Below, piece after piece: positions 1 to 5,359 of a stretch of 5,546 nucleotides of DNA. Position numbers and translations under genes: made by a program. The notes beneath the pieces were generated by a model. It saw only the letters and a list, made by a program, of their open reading frames with translations, did no database searches and was not told where the DNA came from. Position 1 is the first letter of the stretch. Each line of letters opens with the position of its first letter. The stretch is taken from the NCBI GenBank assembly GCA_004557565.1, contig SFGS01000098.1, forward strand, positions 1 through 5,546, given 5' to 3'. The stretch is from Bacteroidales bacterium. GTDB lineage: Bacteria; Bacteroidota; Bacteroidia; Bacteroidales; Muribaculaceae.

Positions 1-31
1 CATCTTTTCTGCATACCTGCCTACACACATC

Positions 32-49
32 AAATTCCTAACGGAATTT
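32..49. other. Small perfect stem-loop near left edge
   Basis: AAATTCC (32-38), loop TAAC, GGAATTT (43-49) form a perfect 7-bp stem. No T-run follows on either strand, so it is not a convincing terminator. I saw no clear coding signal around it, although the window cuts off whatever lies to the left. It may belong to a dispersed intergenic repeat or to the 3' region of an upstream gene. Confidence 0.4.
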
Positions 50-149
50 CATCGCATCTTCTTCGGTACGACATGTATATCATTTCAAAATCAAATCGGT
101 AGGAATAGAATAAACGGTTGGTAATCATAGTAATGTGGAATTGTCGGCG

Positions 150-172
150 GACGTGAATTATCACGTCCCTAC
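150..172 (-). repeat. REP-like hairpin, copy 1
   Basis: GACGTGA (150-156), spacer ATTA, TCACGTC (161-167) form a perfect 7-bp stem, followed directly by CCTAC. On the minus strand this reads GTAGG and then the hairpin. A GTAG-type head at the foot of a palindrome is the layout of REP elements mobilised by RAYT-type TnpA proteins in other bacteria. A related element with the same GTCCCTRC edge lies at 1915-1937. No RAYT gene is in the window, so the REP label rests on structure alone. Confidence 0.45.
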
Positions 173-198
173 TTGTGCAAGTGTTGCGCTTAATCGTA

Positions 199-392
199 TT
201 TTCAGCAGATTATAGGGTTATAAGTTGCTGAAATGGGGTGTTTGTGATGTATTTTCAGCAGATTATAGGGTTATAAGTTGCTGAAACGGGGTGTTTGTGA
301 TGTGTTTTCAGCAGATTATAAGGTTATAAGTTGCTGAAATTGGGTGTTTGCGATGCGTTTTCAGCAGATTATAGGGTTATAAGTTGCTGAAA
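199..392. repeat. Four tandem 35-bp palindromes, 53-bp period
   Basis: Copies lie at 199-233, 252-286, 305-339 and 358-392, so the start-to-start distance is exactly 53 bp each time. Each copy is an imperfect palindrome: arm TTTCAGCA, a 2x2 mismatch (GA opposite GT), inner stem TTATA, loop GGGT, inner stem TATAA, arm TGCTGAAA. The four copies differ at one position only, a loop base in copy 3 (GGGT to AGGT). The three 18-bp spacers (234-251, 287-304, 340-357) are also related, with 5 of 18 columns variable. The array is therefore a tandem repeat whose palindromes are better conserved than its spacers. It sits just upstream of the ATPase promoter. Possible roles are a multi-site operator, a protein-loading site or an element of replication or recombination type; none is proven. 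Confidence 0.9.
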
Positions 393-414
393 ACGAAAAA
401 ATCTGTTATATTTG
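384..414 (+). promoter_or_regulatory. Promoter of the ATPase-nuclease gene
   Basis: TATATTTG at 407-414 matches the Bacteroidota -7 consensus TAnnTTTG exactly. TTG at 384-386, 20 bp upstream, can serve as the -33 element and lies inside the right arm of the fourth palindrome. Transcription would start near 421, giving a leader of about 24 bases before the ATG at 445. Because the -33 overlaps the palindrome, a protein bound there would be expected to affect initiation. Confidence 0.65.
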
Positions 415-444
415 CAATGGTTTATTCACTAAAAATATACGGCT

Positions 445-1860
445 ATGCAAGAGAGAATTATTGGTCGCCACAATGAATTGCAATTATTGGAAAAATATAT
501 GCAAACTCCACGTTCTGAATTTATTGCCGTGTATGGCAGAAGGCGTGTGGGTAAAACTTTTCTTGTTCGTCATGCGATAGGAAAGGAGGCGTGCTTCAGT
601 GTTACTGGTATGGAAAATGTGCTGTTAGACGAGCAGTTGGCGAATTTCTATATCAGTTTGCGAAAGGTGTATCCATCGGCAGTGCGCTGTGGCAGTTGGC
701 TTGAAGCTTTTGACCAATTGGAGCAGTATCTTGAATCGCTTCAAGAAGGCAATAAAATATTGTTTTTCGATGAGTTGCCATGGTTCGACACCCCACGGTC
801 AAACTTCGTGAGCGCATTGGAGCATTTTTGGAATAATTGGGCTTCGGCACGCTCCGATATCAAACTTGTGACTTGCGGAAGTGCCGCCTCGTGGATGCTT
901 GATCACCTTATCAACAATCATGGTGGTTTGCATAACCGTGTCACGCACCAAATGCTGATAGAGCCATTTTCACTCAAAGAATGTAAGGAATATTTCGATG
1001 CCTATGATTTTGGCTATCAAGTTCGTGAGGTGGCAGAGTATTATATGGTGTTTGGTGGTGTGCCTTACTATCTGTCGCTGATGAACCGAGATGAAAGTGT
1101 GGCTCAAAATGTGGATAGACTGATATTTTCTGCCACTGGCGAGCTAAGTGCGGAGCGAACCAATCTTTTCCGTTCGTTATTCAAGCGAAGTGCCGACTAT
1201 GTGACTATTGTTGAGGCACTGTCGGCAAAGCGAAAAGGTTTAACGCGTAAAGAGTTGCTTGATGCCACACGCCTTGACAATAACCAGCGTTTTAGCACTA
1301 TGCTCCAAGAATTGGAAAATTGCCGATTTATCCGTCAGTACCTTCCTTACAGTGGCAAAAAGCGCGACATCACCTATCAACTCATAGACCCATTCTTGCA
1401 CTTCAGCCTCCAGGTGCAAGCTAAATGCAAATATCAAGACGAAAATTATTGGTCGCACAGCATCAACTCTCCTGTTTATAATGCATGGAGCGGTTTTGCG
1501 TTTGAAATGCTATGCTTGAATCATGTGCCACAAATTAAGGCTGCACTCAAAATTGAGGGTGTGCAGACTTCGGTATATTGTTGGCGCACGCCTGCGCAAG
1601 CAGAGCGTGGTGCGCAAATCGACTTGCTTATCGACAGGGCAGACCATTGCGTAAATCTTTGCGAAATGAAATTTTGCCGTGGAAAATACACCATCACCAA
1701 AGCAGAACGTGAAAAGATTGAAAATAGGATGCAGAGTTTTATCGCCTATTCCAAGACTAAAAGCTCCATCCGATTGACAATGATTACCAGTTTTGGCGTA
1801 GAAAAAAACACTAACAGTGGCATTATCCAAAATGAACTCACTTTGGAAGATTTGTTTTAA
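445..1860 (+). CDS. AAA-type ATPase with C-terminal PD-(D/E)XK-like domain (ATPase_2/DUF234 type)
   Basis: A cytosolic 471-residue protein, the usual length for these STAND/AAA-like ATPases of bacteria and archaea, whose role is largely undetermined. Seen in order: Walker A GRRRVGKT (31-38); Walker B ILFFDELPW (105-113) with D109 and E110; a sensor-like TCGSAASWM (143-151); R165 in the HNR segment before the IEPFS motif; the signature GGVPYYL (204-210); and a helical, winged-helix-like stretch (about 245-300) ending in LQELENCRFI. The C-terminal part has E354 in GFAFE, D393 in QIDLLID and E407-x-K409 in CEMKF, the D...ExK layout of PD-(D/E)XK nucleases. No signal peptide or membrane segment is present. 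The ATG at 445 follows a good promoter at the expected distance, and the motif order begins at once (IIGRHNEL). It is an apparent single-gene unit with hairpin elements on both sides. DNA binding and cleavage are inferred from motifs; the biological substrate is unknown. Confidence 0.9.
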   Translation: MQERIIGRHNELQLLEKYMQTPRSEFIAVYGRRRVGKTFLVRHAIGKEACFSVTGMENVLLDEQLANFYISLRKVYPSAVRCGSWLEAFDQLEQYLESLQEGNKILFFDELPWFDTPRSNFVSALEHFWNNWASARSDIKLVTCGSAASWMLDHLINNHGGLHNRVTHQMLIEPFSLKECKEYFDAYDFGYQVREVAEYYMVFGGVPYYLSLMNRDESVAQNVDRLIFSATGELSAERTNLFRSLFKRSADYVTIVEALSAKRKGLTRKELLDATRLDNNQRFSTMLQELENCRFIRQYLPYSGKKRDITYQLIDPFLHFSLQVQAKCKYQDENYWSHSINSPVYNAWSGFAFEMLCLNHVPQIKAALKIEGVQTSVYCWRTPAQAERGAQIDLLIDRADHCVNLCEMKFCRGKYTITKAEREKIENRMQSFIAYSKTKSSIRLTMITSFGVEKNTNSGIIQNELTLEDLF

Positions 1861-1914
1861 TCGCTGTTTTCAGTGTGTTTCTAATGTGGTGATACATTGA
1901 TGGTTGCGATTAAA

Positions 1915-1937
1915 ACATGCCGAAGGCATGTCCCTGC
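1915..1937 (-). repeat. REP-like hairpin, copy 2
   Basis: ACATGCC (1915-1921), loop GAA, GGCATGT (1925-1931) form a perfect 7-bp stem, followed by CCCTGC. The edge GTCCCTGC (1930-1937) matches GTCCCTAC at 165-172 with one change, in the same orientation, and both palindromes share an ACRTG core. The T-run at 1950-1956 is too far from the stem for a classical terminator. Confidence 0.4.
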
Positions 1938-1961
1938 GTTATAGTGTAATTTTTTTGGAGA

Positions 1962-2001
1962 ACACCTATTAAATCCGATTTAAAATGGATTTAATAGGTG
2001 T
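1962..2001. terminator. Strong stem-loop between convergent genes
   Basis: ACACCTATTAAATCC (1962-1976) and GGATTTAATAGGTGT (1987-2001) are perfect 15-bp complements around a 10-base loop. The structure lies between the stop of the ATPase gene (1860) and the stop of the opposing amidase gene (2057). On the + strand it is followed by the T-rich stretch AAGATTTTGTTT. It could end transcripts from both sides, though the T-tract is interrupted on + and poor on -. Confidence 0.6.
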
Positions 2002-2056
2002 AAGATTTTGTTTCAGTTTTCCTATGGGTTTTCCACTGAACGTATGGGGAGATGGG

Positions 2057-3244
2057 TTATTTTTTGGTGAGGCGGGGGAGGAGGTAGGTGGTTTTGTCGG
2101 CCACCACTTCCACTTCTTCGGTCAGTTCTTCGTAGCCGTAGGCGCGGTAGCGGAGGGTGTATTTGCCGGGCTTGAGGTCGAAGAATGCGAAGATGCCGTT
2201 CCACTCTTGGTCGGTGTGGTATGCTTTGATGTTCACGCCTCGTGAGTCGTAGAGGTAAACCATACAGTAGTTGATGGGTTTCCACTGGTCGATGCTGCCT
2301 TCACGGTAGGTGTAGAGAGGGTGTTCCATCTTCTCGGTGGCTGATTTCACAGAGCCGGCGAGGTAACCCACCTTTTCAGGCTTGCCCCCGAAGTAGGCGC
2401 GAATGCCACGGTAGTAGCGCAAGCCTTCGAGGCGGCAGTAGTCGCGGTTGAGCAGACGTTGGCGTTCGGGGTCGTAGGTGTGGAACGAGCCTTCAACGAG
2501 GAAGCCGGGCGCACGGAATTTCAGCACGGCATAGTAGCCGTTCACGCCAATGCGGTTGGGAGAGCCTGGAGGTGTTCCGCCCATCCAACTGATGTCGCCC
2601 ACCACGGCAGGCTTGTCGGCGGAGTAGTGGCTCCACACCGATAGGGGATTGTCGAAAGCGTAAGGCCACATCACGCGTGCCATCGAATCGCTGTTTTCAA
2701 AATATGGCTTGCCAGTTTCGCCACGGTGAAGCATCAGCAGATAGTTGACGGTAGAGCCGTTTTTGTGGGCGTTGCTGTGCATTGAAAGGAAATAGTCGGG
2801 CTTGATCGAGTCCACTTGGCACGCGATGCGTTCGAGCCCCACGATTTGCTGTTGCCCGGTGCCGTCGTCGGTGGTTTCCACTTGGTTGTAGCGCTTGTCC
2901 ACCTTGTCTTCCGATGGCAGAGCGTGGCTCTCCTGATTTTCGTTGAGTATGCCTTCGTCCATTTGCGACTGTGTGACATAGCCAGAGCGAGTGCGGCTCA
3001 TAATCACGCGTGCACCGTCGCGGCGCAGGTGTCGTGCAGTTTCGAGTGCTTTCCATAGGTTGGAGCGAGTTTCGTAGAAACTGAGTGTGTCCATTTGCTC
3101 GTGGTTGATGGTGGCAGTTGGACGGTCGCCAGATGTGTAGCCACCGTGGCCGGGGTTGAGGTAGATAGTTTTCCCTTTCAGCCCTTTAGCCTGCACGCCA
3201 AATACGCACATCAGGGCGAAAGCAATCATGAGGAATCTTTTCAT
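2057..3244 (-). CDS. Secreted N-acetylmuramoyl-L-alanine amidase (Amidase_3 type) with C-terminal beta-sandwich domain
   Basis: Predicted to cut the amide bond between N-acetylmuramic acid and L-alanine in peptidoglycan, acting outside the inner membrane. A signal peptide spans 1-19 (KR, hydrophobic core, VQA before K20), which supports the ATG at 3244. Amidase_3 zinc and catalytic residues are in family order: H33 in NPGHGG, E58 in FYETRSN, H156 in SMHSNA, and E251 in LVEGSF. The spacings from E58 to H156 and from H156 to E251 (about 95-98 residues each) exceed those I recall for compact members such as E. coli AmiC, implying inserted loops. Residues about 294-395 form a separate region with G-x-V, L.D..G, F.F.DLKPGKYTLRYRAYGYEE, typical of carboxypeptidase-regulatory-like beta-sandwich domains. 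The gene is monocistronic as far as the window shows, with its own promoter and a shared terminator. A broad cell-wall role is well supported; exact substrate and timing are not. Confidence 0.9.
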   Translation of the reverse strand: MKRFLMIAFALMCVFGVQAKGLKGKTIYLNPGHGGYTSGDRPTATINHEQMDTLSFYETRSNLWKALETARHLRRDGARVIMSRTRSGYVTQSQMDEGILNENQESHALPSEDKVDKRYNQVETTDDGTGQQQIVGLERIACQVDSIKPDYFLSMHSNAHKNGSTVNYLLMLHRGETGKPYFENSDSMARVMWPYAFDNPLSVWSHYSADKPAVVGDISWMGGTPPGSPNRIGVNGYYAVLKFRAPGFLVEGSFHTYDPERQRLLNRDYCRLEGLRYYRGIRAYFGGKPEKVGYLAGSVKSATEKMEHPLYTYREGSIDQWKPINYCMVYLYDSRGVNIKAYHTDQEWNGIFAFFDLKPGKYTLRYRAYGYEELTEEVEVVADKTTYLLPRLTKK

Positions 3245-3277
3245 ATTATATAAATAATGTGTAGTTAGTAGTCATTA

Positions 3278-3285
3278 CAAAGTTA
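3278..3285 (-). promoter_or_regulatory. -7 box of the amidase promoter
   Basis: On the minus strand 3285-3278 reads TAACTTTG, an exact TAnnTTTG match, 33 bases upstream of the amidase ATG. Initiation would fall near 3271, leaving a leader of about 27 bases. No clear TTTG -33 element is found 19-21 bp upstream, so the promoter may be weak or need an activator. Confidence 0.6.
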
Positions 3286-3333
3286 GCGATTATCTGCCCC
3301 GTTTTTCTGTAAAAGAATGTTAAATGTTAGTAT

Positions 3334-3352
3334 TTGCGTAAAAATAACGCAA
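3334..3352. promoter_or_regulatory. Operator-like palindrome, site 1
   Basis: TTGCGT (3334-3339), 7 bases, ACGCAA (3347-3352): a perfect 6-bp inverted repeat of the size bound by dimeric regulators. It ends 7 bases before the -33 element of the + strand promoter at 3359-3389 and lies about 50 bp upstream of the amidase -7 box, so it could affect either promoter. The binding protein is unknown. Confidence 0.45.
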
Positions 3353-3358
3353 GAAAAT

Positions 3359-3389
3359 TTTGCCAATCCAAAAAGTATATGTAATTTTG
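3359..3389 (+). promoter_or_regulatory. Strong + strand promoter now reading into a pseudogene
   Basis: TTTG at 3359-3362, a 19-bp spacer and TAATTTTG at 3382-3389 match both halves of the Bacteroidota -33/-7 promoter. Initiation would fall near 3396. No intact gene follows; the transcript would enter the vWA remnant at 3442-3709 and might continue to the Nudix gene, since I see no terminator with a T-tract between them. Confidence 0.6.
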
Positions 3390-3408
3390 CTGTGTAAAAA
3401 TAACGCAA
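3390..3408. promoter_or_regulatory. Operator-like palindrome, site 2
   Basis: This 19-bp segment matches site 1 (3334-3352) at 17 positions; its last 15 bases (3394-3408) are identical to 3338-3352. Both differences are in the left half-site (CTGTGT instead of TTGCGT). It covers the expected transcription start of the promoter at 3359-3389, so the two sites bracket that promoter, a repressor-like arrangement. Confidence 0.45.
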
Positions 3409-3441
3409 ATAGCAAAAACAAACAGCAAAAGCAATGCAATT

Positions 3442-3709
3442 ATGAGTATTCAAACCATTGATGGGGGTAACGATTAAACACCATTCGAAAAACCGCAGCC
3501 GAAGATGCGGACACTACACAGTTTGTGAGCATCTTCTGCTTCGACACCAATCTTAATTTCAACCGCTATATTGTGGAAAACATTTTTATCGATACCGTGA
3601 AAAACCTTTCCATGGAAAACTATCGCCCCAATAGGGGCACGCCATCTCGGCAATGTGGTTCGTCCTCAGTCGTTTTGGGAATGTAAAGATGGAAGGGAAA
3701 ATTGAATAA
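3442..3709 (+). pseudogene. Decayed vWA-domain protein fragment
   Basis: Three reading frames together spell a shortened vWA domain. From ATG 3442 the reading is MSIQTIDGGND and then a stop at 3475. After a shift near 3470-3476 the next frame reads LNTIRKTAAEDADTTQ, then FVSIFCFDT, and further on LSMENYRPNRGTP, ending at TAA 3684. A third frame from 3641 gives AISAMWFVL and ends at TAA 3707-3709. I recall the same order (SGSM, G-x-N-E-T-L-x-T-I-R, TQ-FV-x-F, YxPxGxTPLYDAI) in small Bacteroidota vWA proteins. The MIDAS DxSxS strand upstream of the first Met is missing, the threonine of the GTP motif is kept, and the rest of the domain is gone. A promoter lies upstream. The match is from memory and would need a profile search; a fragment of another protein cannot be excluded. 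Confidence 0.55.
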
Positions 3710-3759
3710 GTAGTTCTGATTTTTATGTAAAAAACACACACTAATATCATGAAAAACAT

Positions 3760-3767
3760 TATCTTTG
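3760..3767 (+). promoter_or_regulatory. -7 box of the Nudix/lipoprotein unit
   Basis: TATCTTTG matches TAnnTTTG, 19 bases before the ATG at 3787. Initiation near 3774 would leave a leader of only about 13 bases. No TTTG or TTG is seen 19-21 bp upstream. The very short leader has no Shine-Dalgarno site, as is common in this phylum. Confidence 0.55.
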
Positions 3768-3786
3768 CATTGAAAAGATTAAATCA

Positions 3787-4563
3787 ATGGCAGAAAACAA
3801 GTATCAATACTCTTATCAGTACCCCCACCCAGCCGTGACCACCGACTGTGTGGTGTTTGGCTACGATGTGGCTCCAGAGGACCGTGAATCAAAGAAGAAA
3901 AACAAGCGTATGGCACTCCAAGTGCTGCTCATTGAGCGTGGTGGCGAGCCGTACAAGGGTTGCTGGGCATTGCCTGGTGGCTTTCTTCGTTCGGAAGATT
4001 ACGACGGACGGCCTGCCGACGAAAATGTGGAGGCTTGCGCTTTGCGTGAACTGCGCGAGGAGACTGGCGTGGACGTGGATTCGGTGGAGCAATTCAAGGT
4101 GTATTCGGAGTTGAGCCGCGACCCACGCGAGCGCGTTATCACTGTGGCTCACTTGGCGCTGGTGAAGAAGTGTGAAGTGGTGGGTGGTGACGATGCCGCC
4201 AATGCGCAATGGTTTGACATCAACGACTTGCCCGAACTTGCTTTCGACCACCAGCAAATCCTCGATGATGCGTTGGAGGAACTTCGTTGCCGTATTCATT
4301 ACAAGCCTATTGGCTTTGAATTGATGCCGGAGCAGTTCACTATGTCGCAACTCAAGCAACTCTACGACACCATTTTAGACAACGATGCCGAGCACGAACT
4401 CGACCGCCGAAATTTCCATCGCAAGATGGTGACTTTGGGCATAGTGGAACCTGCTGATGCATCGGCAGAACGCCGTGAGCGTAGCCGCATCATGTTTCGC
4501 TTCAACAAAGAGAAATACAATCAGTTCAAGAAGGCCAAATCTGGCTTCCGTCCCGAATTTTAA
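3787..4563 (+). CDS. Nudix-domain protein with C-terminal winged helix (NrtR-like regulator architecture)
   Basis: A cytosolic 258-residue protein. An N-terminal Nudix fold (about 15-165) has VTTDCVVFGYD as the first strand, LQVLLIERG, WALPGGF (60-66) and an intact Nudix core: E79, then R87-E-L-R-E91-E92-T-G94. Between GG (64-65) and E79 there is an insertion relative to the standard box, so the conserved leading glycine spacing is lost while the metal-binding REUxEExGU part is kept. Residues about 170-257 (IGFELMPEQFTMSQLKQLYDTIL...LDRRNFHRKM...) match the winged-helix half of NrtR-type regulators. In that family the Nudix part binds or hydrolyses ADP-ribose-like nucleotides and the helix half binds DNA; in Bacteroides a relative (AraR) senses arabinose. 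Target genes here are unknown: no NAD or sugar genes are in the window. The promoter and the start at 3787 agree. A lipoprotein gene follows after 19 bases, suggesting an operon. Confidence 0.88.
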   Translation: MAENKYQYSYQYPHPAVTTDCVVFGYDVAPEDRESKKKNKRMALQVLLIERGGEPYKGCWALPGGFLRSEDYDGRPADENVEACALRELREETGVDVDSVEQFKVYSELSRDPRERVITVAHLALVKKCEVVGGDDAANAQWFDINDLPELAFDHQQILDDALEELRCRIHYKPIGFELMPEQFTMSQLKQLYDTILDNDAEHELDRRNFHRKMVTLGIVEPADASAERRERSRIMFRFNKEKYNQFKKAKSGFRPEF

Positions 4564-4582
4564 CTCATAAAACAGATACATT

Positions 4583-5341
4583 ATGAAGGCGAAATTGTTA
4601 TCATTCTGCTTGCTGGCGGTGGTTTTGCTGCTGGGCAGTTGCATTTTTCAGAAAGGTAAATTGGCCATTGAGGTGGCTGATGTCAATGATGATTGCCCGG
4701 AGAAGATTGCCGATGGCATCACGATGACGAGTGTGGAGATGGATGGCGACTTGGTGGTATATACCTATGAGGTGGACCAAGAGGCGTTTAGAAACATTTG
4801 CATCAACCTTGGCGACCCTGAGACCTCAAAAACGCTGCTCCGAAATATGGTGGCGGAATTTGATAAGGACTTTACGCGCGAACTTCTTGCCGCAAGTATG
4901 GGCGTGAAATTTGTGTATGAGTGCACAGATGGCTCCAGGCAGGTGGCTATGCTGACTCCTCAGGAATTGGAGGCTGCTCAAAAAGCTCCGCTCCGAGGTG
5001 ATGACTTGTTTGACGCTCAACTGAAACTGGCGCAAAACAAATTGCCGATGGACGCTGGTGGTGGTATGAGGATTGTGCAGTTTGCCAAAGAAGGCCGCAC
5101 GCTGAACTGCTACGTGGATATTACGGAGTCGGGATTAAGTATGAGTGAGGTGCGAAGCAATGTCGCTAATTTGACTGCGAAAGATTTGTTCACCGACGAC
5201 GATATCGAGGACGACCCATTGCTGAAAGAGGCTGTGAAACGAGGTTTCAACATACAATATATATATAGTAGTGCTAACACCCCCGAAGAGGCAACTTTCC
5301 TGCTCACCAACGCCGAACTCCGTAGAATCATGAACGATTAA
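4583..5341 (+). CDS. Lipoprotein of unknown function built from two related halves
   Basis: 252 residues. The N-terminus MKAK, a hydrophobic stretch and the lipobox LLGSC give lipidation at C20, so the protein is exported and membrane-anchored; residue +2 (I21) is not Asp. The mature part appears duplicated. Half 1 (about 27-129) has a helix ending in CP, a strand LVVYTYEVD (57-65), a helical stretch, MGVKFVYECTD (106-116), and LTPQEL at its end. Half 2 (about 146-246) has a helix ending in LP, LNCYVDIT (174-181), a helical stretch, RGFNIQYIYSS (220-230), and LTNAEL at its end. The halves share layout more than exact residues. I recall similar one-module lipoproteins in Bacteroidales but no assigned function. 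The ATG lies 19 bases after the Nudix stop with no promoter between, so co-transcription is likely, and a short terminator-like stem follows at once. No enzyme motif was seen. Confidence 0.85.
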   Translation: MKAKLLSFCLLAVVLLLGSCIFQKGKLAIEVADVNDDCPEKIADGITMTSVEMDGDLVVYTYEVDQEAFRNICINLGDPETSKTLLRNMVAEFDKDFTRELLAASMGVKFVYECTDGSRQVAMLTPQELEAAQKAPLRGDDLFDAQLKLAQNKLPMDAGGGMRIVQFAKEGRTLNCYVDITESGLSMSEVRSNVANLTAKDLFTDDDIEDDPLLKEAVKRGFNIQYIYSSANTPEEATFLLTNAELRRIMND

Positions 5342-5359
5342 ACCCCTTTGTGGGTTTTT
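5340..5359 (+). terminator. Short terminator-like hairpin after the lipoprotein gene
   Basis: AAACCC (5340-5345), a 6-base loop, GGGTTT (5352-5357) followed by TT form a 6-bp stem that begins in the stop codon of the lipoprotein gene. The stem is short and the T-tract small, so efficiency may be limited. Part of it is shared with the repeat starting at 5347. Confidence 0.45.

Noticed and set aside
199..392. CRISPR-like look: 35-bp palindromic repeats separated by 18-bp spacers
   Set aside because: The spacers are near-identical copies of each other and too short for CRISPR, and no cas gene is present. It is a 53-bp tandem repeat.
1915..1956. Hairpin 1915-1931 with the T7 run at 1950-1956 as the main terminator of the ATPase gene
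   Set aside because: Eighteen bases separate stem and T-run, too far for an intrinsic terminator; the stem at 1962-2001 is a better candidate.
1985..2245. Open frames on the + strand inside the amidase region, and similar frames opposite or overlapping the other large genes
   Set aside because: They lie over genes with clear family motifs, have biased low-complexity compositions and no promoter or homology signal of their own.
2057..3244. Lipoprotein interpretation of the amidase N-terminus because of C13
   Set aside because: The residues before C13 (ALM) do not form a lipobox, whereas a normal signal peptidase I site follows VQA at 17-19.
3607..3618. 12-bp palindrome TTTCCATGGAAA as an operator
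   Set aside because: Single occurrence, within former coding sequence, and not next to a promoter element.
3625..3638. Hairpin GCCCC-AATA-GGGGC inside the vWA remnant as a terminator
   Set aside because: No T-tract follows and the bases are explained as codons of the conserved YRPNRGTP stretch.
3749..3786. Upstream ATG at 3749 (MKNIIFALKRLNQWQ) as a leader peptide or alternative start before the Nudix gene
   Set aside because: It is out of frame with the Nudix gene, soon overlaps it, and lies upstream of the predicted transcription start.
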